From positions 1 through 5,473 of the forward strand of contig JABMMR010000182.1 of assembly GCA_013205525.1 (NCBI GenBank): a stretch of DNA of 5,473 bases, read 5' to 3'. This document shows, piece by piece, positions 1 to 5,473 of this stretch. Under the pieces are notes generated by a model. The model did not search any database, had not been told where the DNA came from, and saw nothing but the letters and a program-made list of their open reading frames with translations. A program made the translations under genes and the position numbers. Each line of letters starts with the position of its first letter. Position 1 is the first letter of the stretch. The DNA is from Burkholderiales bacterium. GTDB taxonomy: Bacteria; Pseudomonadota; Gammaproteobacteria; Burkholderiales; Burkholderiaceae_C.

Positions 1-1
1 C

Positions 2-271
2 AATATTGCCAGGCAACTGCAAGAACAAAGAGGGGGTTCCAGCGCTTTTTTAAAAGGCATTTACTACAACAAAGATTTAAGCGAGAGGGCCTTGCGTTAC
101 AAAATTCGAGAGTTTGAAGACGATGGACTTATTGAATTTGAGACCCACAGCGATGACAAGCGAACCAAGAAAATCTTAGCGACGCCTGCCTTGCTGAACA
201 AACTGAATGCGCATGCACAAGAATTCAACCGCATGCTCAGCAGCGAATTTTTAATCTTCCCCAAAAAATAA
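2..271 (+). CDS. Winged-helix (MarR-like) DNA-binding protein, 3' part only
   Basis: The frame beginning at base 2 is open for 89 codons and ends in TAA at 269-271; the start lies outside the window. The fragment reads like the second half of a winged-helix regulator: a recognition-helix segment around 'LSERALRYKIREFEDDGLIE', then a charged wing ('SDDKRTKK'), then 'LATPALLNKLNAHAQEFN', a helix of the kind that follows the wing in MarR-type proteins. The '..DKR.K...TPALL' pattern is typical of MarR-like HTH proteins. No ligand or target can be inferred. The kinase gene starts 20 bp downstream on the same strand with no terminator between, so the genes are probably co-transcribed, and this protein could be the missing DNA-binding output of that pathway (inference). 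GC is lower than in the right half of the window. The winged-helix assignment is fairly secure; MarR membership is less so because the N-terminal half is not visible. Confidence 0.75.
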   Translation, partial: NIARQLQEQRGGSSAFLKGIYYNKDLSERALRYKIREFEDDGLIEFETHSDDKRTKKILATPALLNKLNAHAQEFNRMLSSEFLIFPKK

Positions 272-291
272 GCTCGCTACACTTTGCTCCC

Positions 292-1128
292 ATGATTCTT
301 CATTGGCTTCTCAGTATGGTGTTGATGGCAGCCTTAGTCGTGCTGGCTTATCTGTATATTCAAGAGCGTCAATTTAATCGTTCTCAAAAATTTGAAATTG
401 ATGATGCACGCGTCAGCAAACGTCATGTCAATGATTTTTTAGCCTCCATGTCGCACCACTTGCGCACCCCTTTGAATGGCGTGATGGGCTATGCCGAATA
501 CATTTACAGCAGCACCCGTGAACCCATGATCCAGTTCACTTCCAAGATTATTTTGGAAAATAGCTTGGAGATGCTGCACTTGGTCAATGGGTTGCTGGAT
601 CTGAGCAAAATCCAAGAAGGCTCTTTAGATTTGTCGCAATCGAACTTTGATATCAATGACATGGTGGAGTCTGTGCGGGCTTTGCATAAGGTCCGCGCAG
701 ACGAGTTGAAAATCACTCTCCATGTGAATATGGCCCCCAACCTGCCCTCGCAAATGCGAGCTGACCCCTACCGGGTGCGTCAGGTGCTTAATAACTTGGT
801 GGACAACGGTTTGAATTACAACCGACCGCAAGGCAGCGTGACTATCTCCGTGACCCTGAGCGCGAATAAGCACTGGGTGGTCTTTTCTGTGCAAGACACC
901 GGCAAAGGGATTGCTCATGAAATGCAAGAAACCATTTTCAAGCGACAGCAAAAATCCGATAACCCGTTTTTACTCAGGCCGAATGAAGGCGCAGGCTTGG
1001 GCTTGGTGCTCAGCCACCATTTGATCAATCTCATGGGTGGCAAACTGGACTACTCCACCAAGGCGGGCGAAGGCACTATGTTCTTTTTTACTTTGCCTTT
1101 ACATAGTGAGCGCAAGTTAGCCACATGA
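292..1128 (+). CDS. Small membrane-anchored sensor histidine kinase (HisKA + HATPase_c)
   Basis: Predicted 278-residue histidine kinase that autophosphorylates on His and passes the phosphate to a response regulator. Residues about 3-23 form one hydrophobic segment, probably an inner-membrane anchor, and no periplasmic, PAS or HAMP domain follows. The HisKA H-box is at about 49-64 (FLASMSHHLRTPLNGV), with H55 the expected phospho-acceptor. The catalytic domain shows an N-box around N168-N172 (NLVDN), a G1 box D202-T-G-K-G-I207, an F-box at about F216 and a G2 box G233-A-G-L-G-L238, so ATP binding looks intact. The oddity is H56, where most HisKA proteins have Glu or Asp (SHE/SHD). No Shine-Dalgarno precedes ATG 292; translation may be coupled to the gene ending at 271. 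Codons upstream in this frame offer no better start. The stop overlaps the receiver gene start (ATGA). With no sensor domain, the signal may come through a partner protein. Family call is firm; the stimulus is unknown. Confidence 0.92.
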   Translation: MILHWLLSMVLMAALVVLAYLYIQERQFNRSQKFEIDDARVSKRHVNDFLASMSHHLRTPLNGVMGYAEYIYSSTREPMIQFTSKIILENSLEMLHLVNGLLDLSKIQEGSLDLSQSNFDINDMVESVRALHKVRADELKITLHVNMAPNLPSQMRADPYRVRQVLNNLVDNGLNYNRPQGSVTISVTLSANKHWVVFSVQDTGKGIAHEMQETIFKRQQKSDNPFLLRPNEGAGLGLVLSHHLINLMGGKLDYSTKAGEGTMFFFTLPLHSERKLAT

Positions 1129-1484
1129 ATCCCAGCAAACAGGTGGTCGTGATAGACGACAACGCCACCAACCGGCTTTTACCTGGGCTTTTTTTGCGCC
1201 CGCTTGGCTACTCAGTCAAGGAGTGCGATGGCGCCAAAGAAGCGTTGGATTGGTTAAATCACAATCCTTGTGATGTCATCCTGCTCGATATCTCTATGCC
1301 CCACGTCAGCGGCTTGCAGTTGTGTCAGCAGTTGCGCGCTGATCAGCGTTACCAGCATTTGAAAATCATTGCCTACACCGCACACGCTATGCCTGAAGAG
1401 GTGCAGCTGTGGGAATCGTCGGGTTTTGACAAAGTCTTGCTCAAACCTATTCGCAAAGACGACTTGCTCGCGCTGTTTAATTAA
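1125..1484 (+). CDS. Single-domain response regulator (receiver only)
   Basis: Predicted 119-residue CheY-like receiver domain. The key residues are all present: acidic pair D11-D12, phospho-acceptor D55 (in ILLDISMP), switch T85 (in AYTAHAM) and K107 followed by P108. The domain fills the whole protein, so there is no DNA-binding or enzymatic output. The 'DISMP..SGL' and 'YTAHAM' segments resemble receivers that pair with hybrid or phosphorelay kinases. The start ATG overlaps the kinase stop by four bases (ATGA), implying translational coupling and cognate pairing. It could act by protein-protein contact, as a phosphorelay intermediate, or by binding the upstream winged-helix protein; none of these is shown by sequence. 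The C-terminus ends abruptly soon after 'KPIRKDDLLALFN', and its TAA stop is the first three bases of the 48-bp palindrome, so the last helix may have been trimmed when that element arrived. Confidence 0.93.
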   Translation: MNPSKQVVVIDDNATNRLLPGLFLRPLGYSVKECDGAKEALDWLNHNPCDVILLDISMPHVSGLQLCQQLRADQRYQHLKIIAYTAHAMPEEVQLWESSGFDKVLLKPIRKDDLLALFN

Positions 1485-1529
1485 TCGGGGTCAGATCCCA
1501 ATTAATTAATTGGGATCTGACCCCGATTA
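1482..1529. repeat. Perfect 48-bp palindrome, REP-like element
   Basis: Bases 1482-1505 are exactly the reverse complement of 1506-1529, checked base by base; the next pair out (1481 T, 1530 T) does not match. As a hairpin it gives two 22-nt arms (1482-1503 and 1508-1529) around an AATT loop. Each arm carries a core GGGGTCAGATCCC followed by AATT, and in RNA the left core could also fold on itself (GGGGU/AUCCC with one G-U pair around CAG). The sequence resembles dispersed GGGGTCAGA-type repeats that I recall from proteobacterial genomes, some of them linked to REP-associated transposases; that link is from memory and cannot be tested here because only one copy is in the window. The outer TAA and TTA are the stop codons of the two flanking convergent genes. 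Confidence 0.9.
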
Positions 1530-1536
1530 TTCTTTG
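1482..1536. terminator. Possible bidirectional transcription terminator
   Basis: The palindrome lies exactly between the convergent response-regulator and acetamidase/formamidase genes, and its transcript would form a very stable GC-containing hairpin from either strand. On the + strand it is followed by a modest T-rich stretch (TTCTTT, 1530-1535). On the - strand the following sequence has no clear U run. Termination is therefore plausible by position and structure, stronger for the + direction, but it is not a textbook intrinsic terminator. Confidence 0.45.
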
Positions 1537-2516
1537 AGGTAGGTCTTCAAGATGCCGGCACCGACGGTGTATTTGGGGTCGACAAAGTTACCTAATCGCA
1601 CCCTGCCGCATTGGCTGAGCATCATGTAGGCGTCCCAGCGGTCAAAGCCAAACTCGGCCTCCATCCACAGCACCAAATCTTTGTAGGCAATGCGGGTGGC
1701 GTCTTCCAATGGACGCGCACTGCCAATCGCCATGATCATGTCTTCGGTTTCTAAGCGTGGCCAAGTAATCGCCCATCTTTTGATGAGGTCGACCTGAATG
1801 GTGGTGGTGCTTTGAAACTCCACGGCCGTGCCACACACTTCGCCGTCACCTTGGCAAGCGTGGGCGTCGCCAATGAACACCCGCGCACCGTCGGTGCAAA
1901 CAGGTAAATAAGTGATGCTGCCAGGGCCCATATCGGGCAAATCCATATTGCCGCCGTGGGTGTCGGGCGTGAGAGTGTTGATGGAGTCGAGCATGGGTGA
2001 ACAACTCAAGGTGCCAATATGCGGCTGGTAGGGCAAGGTCACGCGCTTACTCCAATACACGCCCTTTTCATCGACATCGATCTTGCGAACAATCTCGGGC
2101 AAAGGCTGGGTCAGCAACGAGGTGAACATGGTGGCGCTAAGAGCCCCGAACTCAGGAATCATTGCGCAGGTGCCACGCGGGTTGGGTCCGCGAGGCGCAA
2201 TCGATTCGATGTAAACCGCCACCACGTCGCCCGGCTCTGCCCCCTCGATCATGATGGGACCATTTTGTGGATTGACAAAAGGCATGGTCAACACTTTGGA
2301 GGGCAAGTCTTGTTCGGTTTTGACTTTGCCTTCAAATGCATCGCGCGTTTCCACAATGATGCGGTCGCCCGGCTTGACGCTCAAGACAGGTTGTGAATAG
2401 GGGCCAATCGTGTAGTGGTAATTGCCCTGCTTGGCCTCGGTCAACTCATGGGTGACGGCTTGACGACCTTGGGCCACGCCACGTTGGCGCATGATGGATT
2501 TTTCTAACCAAGACAC
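1527..2516 (-). CDS. Acetamidase/formamidase family protein
   Basis: Predicted 329-residue member of the acetamidase/formamidase family, cytoplasmic enzymes that hydrolyse small amides such as formamide or acetamide to the acid plus ammonia. Family marks in order: PGDRIIVET (49-57), GPI (86-88), PGDVV (95-99), PNPRGTCAMIPEFGALS (111-127), GGNMDLPDMGPGS (188-200) and GDAHACQGDGEVCGTAVE (216-233), a hallmark segment likely to contribute to the active or metal site. The start is chosen at GTG 2516 because AAGGAG (2529-2524) sits 7 nt upstream. The same frame stays open to an ATG at 2636, but that extension overlaps the amidase 3' end and reads as non-family sequence. The protein is shorter than classical FmdA (about 400 residues) and closer to the short acetamidase-like branch. 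It is second in an operon, 17 bp after the amidase. Its TAA stop lies inside the palindrome. The family is secure; the substrate is not. Confidence 0.92.
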   Translation of the reverse strand: MSWLEKSIMRQRGVAQGRQAVTHELTEAKQGNYHYTIGPYSQPVLSVKPGDRIIVETRDAFEGKVKTEQDLPSKVLTMPFVNPQNGPIMIEGAEPGDVVAVYIESIAPRGPNPRGTCAMIPEFGALSATMFTSLLTQPLPEIVRKIDVDEKGVYWSKRVTLPYQPHIGTLSCSPMLDSINTLTPDTHGGNMDLPDMGPGSITYLPVCTDGARVFIGDAHACQGDGEVCGTAVEFQSTTTIQVDLIKRWAITWPRLETEDMIMAIGSARPLEDATRIAYKDLVLWMEAEFGFDRWDAYMMLSQCGRVRLGNFVDPKYTVGAGILKTYLKE

Positions 2517-2523
2517 AGTGGAA

Positions 2524-2529
2524 CTCCTT
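2524..2529 (-). promoter_or_regulatory. Shine-Dalgarno site for the acetamidase/formamidase gene
   Basis: On the minus strand AAGGAG lies 7 nt before GTG 2516. It is the best ribosome-binding site in this part of the window and settles the start of a gene whose frame is otherwise open 120 bases further upstream. It falls in the 17-bp gap after the amidase stop codon, as expected for an operon with efficient re-initiation. Confidence 0.85.
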
Positions 2530-2533
2530 TGAA

Positions 2534-3934
2534 TCAAATGTTGGGATGGCGACGGTGCCAATCGGTGGCTTGTTGAAACGCCCAGCCAGCGCGAATGATC
2601 ATGTCTTCCTCGAAGTGGCGACCGACAAACTGACAACCCACAGGCATGCCCTCAGGCGTGAAACCGGCGGGCAGAGAAATGGTGGGTTGGCCCGTCATGT
2701 CAAACGGGCAAGTGAATTTCAGCAGTGCGCTCAACAACTCGGCGTCTGTGGCGAGTGTGCTCATGCGCTCCCAGCTAGGTGCGGCAATGCCGGTGGAGGG
2801 AATCAACAATACATCGATGTCTTGGAACAAAGCGTCGACGCGCCCCCGAAAATCGTGGCGGCGCAAAATAATTTTTTGGTAATCCAGGCCGCTTAAAGCA
2901 TGGCCCATGTCGATCAAACCCGCCAAGCCTGCGCCGTACTCGGACTTGCGCGAGGGGTAGGTGGCTTCATGCGCCACCGCACATTCCACGCCGCATAAAG
3001 GGAACCAGTCGTCAATAGCGTGTTGAGGGTCGGGGAACTTCACTTCTTTAACAATCGCGCCCTGCGCCTTGGCCACCTCAATCATGGCCAGCAAAGCTTG
3101 TTTGCTGGGCTCATCGATGCCTTGGAAACTCCATGTCAAATCTATGCCTACGCGCACACCTTTGAGCCCTTGGTTCATGCTGGCCAAGTAATCGGGCACG
3201 GGCAACAAACTGGCGGTGGGGTCTTTGGCATCAGCACCGGCAATCACGCCCAAAATCGCCGCCGCGTCTGCCGCGCTGCGGGTCATGGGCCCCAAATGGT
3301 CTAAGGTGGCCGCTAACTCAAACGCACCATAGCGACTGACCCGTCCCCACGTGGGTTTGATGCCAGTGATGCCATTGGCCGCACACGGAAAGCGAATCGA
3401 GCCACCGGTGTCCGAACCCAGCGAGCCAAAGCACATGCCCGCGGCGGTGGCCACACCCGAGCCGCTAGAAGATGCGCCAGGCCATTGGCCTGCGCCCCAA
3501 GGGTTGACCGGTGGCGTGATGTGGGGGTGATGGTCGGCGTAGGCGCCTTCAGTGAGTTGCAACTTGCCCAAAATGACTGCACCCGCTTCACGCAGCTTGC
3601 GCACCACGGTGCCGTCTTCAGTGGGAATGTTGTTGGCGTGAATGGTCATGCCAGCAGATGTTTGGATGCCCGCCGTCCAGCACAAATCTTTGACTGCCAT
3701 CGGTACACCCTGAAGCGGCCCAATGATGTGTCCTGCCGCAATGGCAATGTCTGCCGCTTGGGCGTCCGCCAGTGCTTGGTCGGCCATGACAGTGGCATAA
3801 CTTTTCAAACTGCCATCAAGTTGCTCTATGCGCGCCAACTGCGCTTGGGTGGCCTCCACAGAAGACATTTGGCGCGATTGGATGCGCTTGGAAACGTCCA
3901 GCAGTTCGGCGTAATGTGCGTGGTCTTGACTCAT
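2534..3934 (-). CDS. Amidase-signature family amidase
   Basis: Predicted 466-residue amidase-signature hydrolase, a cytoplasmic Ser-cisSer-Lys enzyme that cleaves C-N amide bonds. The catalytic set is visible: K82 in 'PMAVKDL', the probable cis-Ser S155 in 'GASSSGSG' (24 residues before the nucleophile, as in GatA), and nucleophile S179 in 'GSDTGGSIRFP'. The C-terminal 'GQPTISLPAGFTPEGMPVGCQFVGRHFEED' region matches the conserved end of the family, and the length is normal (about 450-500). The start ATG 3934 has an AAGGGG-type Shine-Dalgarno (3945-3940) 5 nt upstream. It could be mistaken for GatA, but nothing else of gatCAB is nearby and the acetamidase/formamidase neighbour points to catabolism instead. 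It is first in a two-gene operon and is transcribed away from the cyclase gene. The family and catalytic residues are secure; the substrate is unknown because this family ranges from small aliphatic amides to aryl and allophanate substrates. Confidence 0.93.
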   Translation of the reverse strand: MSQDHAHYAELLDVSKRIQSRQMSSVEATQAQLARIEQLDGSLKSYATVMADQALADAQAADIAIAAGHIIGPLQGVPMAVKDLCWTAGIQTSAGMTIHANNIPTEDGTVVRKLREAGAVILGKLQLTEGAYADHHPHITPPVNPWGAGQWPGASSSGSGVATAAGMCFGSLGSDTGGSIRFPCAANGITGIKPTWGRVSRYGAFELAATLDHLGPMTRSAADAAAILGVIAGADAKDPTASLLPVPDYLASMNQGLKGVRVGIDLTWSFQGIDEPSKQALLAMIEVAKAQGAIVKEVKFPDPQHAIDDWFPLCGVECAVAHEATYPSRKSEYGAGLAGLIDMGHALSGLDYQKIILRRHDFRGRVDALFQDIDVLLIPSTGIAAPSWERMSTLATDAELLSALLKFTCPFDMTGQPTISLPAGFTPEGMPVGCQFVGRHFEEDMIIRAGWAFQQATDWHRRHPNI

Positions 3935-4033
3935 GGCAGCCCCTTAATGGTGAATCCCATTGTGCGCGATCGGGCCAAGACTTGTCCATCAAAAACTTTC
4001 CATTTCAAGTAAAAAGGATAAATATGGCGAGCC

Positions 4034-4063
4034 ATAATGGGCTTTATTTTCCCCGCACGACAA
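4034..4063 (-). promoter_or_regulatory. Weak candidate sigma-70 promoter for the amidase operon
   Basis: On the minus strand TTGTCG (4063-4058) and CATTAT (4039-4034) are separated by 18 bp; each hexamer matches the sigma-70 consensus at four of six positions. It would give a leader of roughly 90-100 nt before ATG 3934. It is offered as a candidate because the 159-bp divergent region 3935-4093 must hold at least the amidase promoter. No convincing operator dyad or + strand promoter for the cyclase was seen there. Confidence 0.25.
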
Positions 4064-4093
4064 GCCTGTCATGCACCGACTTGAGGCACTGCC

Positions 4094-5155
4094 ATGAGCT
4101 CATCTACCCGCTGGAAGCACCGCCCCGCAGGCTCAACTTGGGGCGACTTTGGCCCCGATGACCAGTTTGGCCGCATGAATTTGCTGACCCCCGCAAAAGT
4201 ACTGCAAGGTGTGGCCGAGGTCAAACACGGTTTGAGCTTTAACCTGAGCTTGCCCCTGGACTTCCCCGGCGGCTCGGTGCTCAACCCTAGGCGCAGCCCG
4301 CCCGTGCTGCGCCCCACCGTGCGCAACGGCAAACCCAATATGAACTACCAACTGTGGTGCGACGACCCCTTGTGCACCGATGTGATGAGTGACGACTTGG
4401 TCATCATGCATTTGCAGTACAGCACGCAGTGGGACAGTTTGGCCCACGCAGGTTCCATGTTTGACGCCGATGGCGATGGCTTGCCCGAAGCGCTGTACTA
4501 CAACGGCTTTCGTGCAGGTACCGACGTCATAGGCCCAGCCAACAACGAGGGCGCAGGTATTTTTGATTTCATCCAAGTGCCACGCGAGTCCACTTCATAC
4601 GCCAAAGCCTTGGGGATTGAGAAAATGGCCGAGCGTTGTGTGCAAGGCCGAGCCGTGATGATCGACTTACACGCGCATGTTGGCAACAGCGGCGCGGTGG
4701 TGGGTTACGACATGCTGATGGACATCATGGCCAAAGACAAAGTGGTGGTGGAAGAAGGCGATATGGTGTGTTTGCACACCGGTTTTGGCGAGGTGCTGCT
4801 GGGCATGAACAAACAACCCGTCGGCGCGGTGTTAGACAAAAGCGGCTCAAGCCTTGATGGGCGCGACGAGCGCTTAAAGCAATGGATCACCGACAGCGGC
4901 TTGATCGCCCTGATTGCCGACAACTACGCGGTGGAAACCTACCCTGCTCTGCCCCATGCAGGCGCTTGCGCCGCCCTGCCTTTGCATGAGCATTGCTTGT
5001 TCAAACTAGGGGTTCACTTGGGCGAGTTGTGGCACCTTACGCCCTTGGCTGACTGGCTGCGAGCCCATGGCCGTTCGAGATTTTTATTGACCGCCCCGCC
5101 GCTACGCTTGCCTGGCGCGATTGGCTCACCCGCAGCACCTATTGCCACGGTCTGA
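4094..5155 (+). CDS. Cyclase-family (kynurenine-formamidase-like) hydrolase
   Basis: Predicted 353-residue protein of the cyclase superfamily, which includes kynurenine formamidase (KynB) and isatin hydrolase, metal-dependent enzymes that open amide bonds. It belongs to the longer subfamily recognised by an N-terminal 'RWKHRPAGSTWGDFGPDDQFGRMNLLTP' style segment (residues 6-33). The metal-site region reads Q108-Y-S-T-Q112-W-D114-S-L-A-H118, where KynB has HxGTHxDxxxH; D114 and H118 are kept but the first two His positions are Gln, which I recall as normal for this subfamily. Further marks are 'IDLHAHVG' (190-197), 'GDMVCLHTGFGE' (222-233), 'PLHEHCL..LGVHLGELW' (296-313) and the terminal 'APPLRLPGAIGSPAAPIA' (334-351). 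The start ATG 4094 has GAGG (4083-4086) 7 nt upstream, and an in-frame TGA at 4082-4084 excludes a longer form. It diverges from the amidase operon. It is probably not a dedicated KynB, because length and motif differ; the true substrate is open. Confidence 0.88.
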   Translation: MSSSTRWKHRPAGSTWGDFGPDDQFGRMNLLTPAKVLQGVAEVKHGLSFNLSLPLDFPGGSVLNPRRSPPVLRPTVRNGKPNMNYQLWCDDPLCTDVMSDDLVIMHLQYSTQWDSLAHAGSMFDADGDGLPEALYYNGFRAGTDVIGPANNEGAGIFDFIQVPRESTSYAKALGIEKMAERCVQGRAVMIDLHAHVGNSGAVVGYDMLMDIMAKDKVVVEEGDMVCLHTGFGEVLLGMNKQPVGAVLDKSGSSLDGRDERLKQWITDSGLIALIADNYAVETYPALPHAGACAALPLHEHCLFKLGVHLGELWHLTPLADWLRAHGRSRFLLTAPPLRLPGAIGSPAAPIATV

Positions 5156-5165
5156 AGCTTAAAGA

Positions 5166-5473
5166 TTAAACAGTTCTGCCACCATCCACCGGCAACTCCA
5201 CACCGGTGAAAAATTCCGCTTCGGGACTGGCCAAAAACAAAGCTGCAGCAGCCACATCGCTGGGCAAGGAAAAACGACCCAAGGGAATAGAGCCCATAAA
5301 CTTGGCGCGGTTTTCAGGGGTGTCGGGCATGCCCATGAATTGGCTGATCATGCCTGTCTCGCCCATCACGGGGCAAATCGCGTTGACGCGAATCTTGTCG
5401 GGCCCAAGTTCTACCGCCATCGACTTTGAAATGATATTGACCGCGGCTTTGGAACCGTTGTACCAAGTCAGGC
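5166..5473 (-). CDS. Short-chain dehydrogenase/reductase (SDR), C-terminal part
   Basis: The minus-strand frame is open from the window edge to TAA at 5168-5166, giving 101 visible residues. The ATG at 5420 is internal and not the start, because the frame continues upstream with clear SDR sequence: 'LTWYNGSKAAVNIISKSMAV' carries the catalytic YxxxK (Tyr and Lys at visible residues 4 and 8). It continues with 'ELGPDKIRVNAICPVMGETGM', the usual post-active-site segment, and ends 'FFTGVELPVDGGRTV', the standard classical-SDR C-terminus with 'DGG'. It is therefore an NAD(P)-dependent oxidoreductase of about 250 residues, with the Rossmann N-terminal half outside the window. Resemblance to FabG-like dehydrogenases is family-wide and does not give a substrate. 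It converges with the cyclase gene, only 10 bp separating the stops. A role in the same catabolic pathway is inferred from proximity only. Confidence 0.92.
   Translation of the reverse strand, partial: LTWYNGSKAAVNIISKSMAVELGPDKIRVNAICPVMGETGMISQFMGMPDTPENRAKFMGSIPLGRFSLPSDVAAAALFLASPEAEFFTGVELPVDGGRTV

Noticed and set aside
1482..1529. CRISPR repeat or phage attachment site
   Set aside because: Only one copy, with no spacers, no integrase, tRNA or cas gene in the window; a perfect palindrome between convergent genes is better explained as a REP-like element or terminator.
2019..2396. Open frame of 125 codons on the + strand opposite the acetamidase/formamidase
   Set aside because: It is antisense to a conserved gene, has no good ribosome site, and its composition mirrors the opposing codons.
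2517..2636. N-terminal extension of the acetamidase/formamidase to an ATG at 2636
   Set aside because: It would overlap the amidase 3' end by about 100 bases, encodes an Arg/Ser/His-rich stretch without family similarity, and lies upstream of a strong AAGGAG site that serves GTG 2516.
3485..4012. Open frame of 175 codons on the + strand opposite the amidase 5' region
   Set aside because: It is antisense to a well-supported amidase with all catalytic residues, has no recognisable domain, and is the kind of long open frame expected opposite GC-rich coding sequence.
3935..4093. LysR- or GntR-type operator in the divergent intergenic region
   Set aside because: I looked for dyads of the T-N11-A and similar kinds and found only short chance matches, and no regulator gene adjoins the region in the window.
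4133..4576. Open frame of 147 codons on the - strand opposite the cyclase
   Set aside because: The His/Val/Gln-rich product is typical of reverse-strand reading of a GC-rich gene; the cyclase on the other strand is conserved end to end.

Overview
The window looks like a chromosomal stretch from a Gram-negative betaproteobacterium. Protein style suggests Burkholderiales, possibly a Comamonadaceae-type freshwater or soil heterotroph. This placement is an inference from the proteins and codon use; no rRNA or other marker gene is present. Base composition is uneven: the first 120 bases are about 43% GC by hand count, while two sampled 60-base lines inside the cyclase gene are about 62% and 77%.

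Layout. (1) Positions 2-1484 (+) hold a compact regulatory block: the 3' end of a winged-helix (MarR-like) DNA-binding protein, a small membrane-anchored histidine kinase, and a receiver-only response regulator. Kinase and receiver overlap by ATGA. (2) Positions 1482-1529 are a perfect 48-bp palindrome that carries the TAA stop codons of the two convergent genes on either side in its outermost three bases. It resembles a dispersed REP-like repeat and may act as a two-way terminator. (3) Positions 1527-3934 (-) hold a two-gene operon: an amidase-signature amidase followed 17 bp later by an acetamidase/formamidase-family protein. The latter's real start is a GTG at 2516 behind a strong Shine-Dalgarno sequence. 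(4) Positions 3935-4093 are a 159-bp divergent intergenic region. (5) Positions 4094-5155 (+) hold a cyclase-family (kynurenine-formamidase-like) metal-dependent hydrolase. (6) From 5166 to the window end (-) is the C-terminal part of a short-chain dehydrogenase/reductase (SDR) with its YxxxK active site visible, convergent with the cyclase and separated by only 10 bp.

How they may work together. The right half groups three unrelated enzyme folds that all commonly hydrolyse amides, formamides or ring amides, next to an SDR. This fits catabolism of an amide-containing or N-heterocyclic compound, but the substrate cannot be read from sequence. The left block looks like a separate signalling unit. 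Nothing here is clearly a wholly new system. The most unusual items are the palindrome that supplies both stop codons and the histidine kinase with His-His in place of the usual His-Glu/Asp at its phospho-acceptor site.
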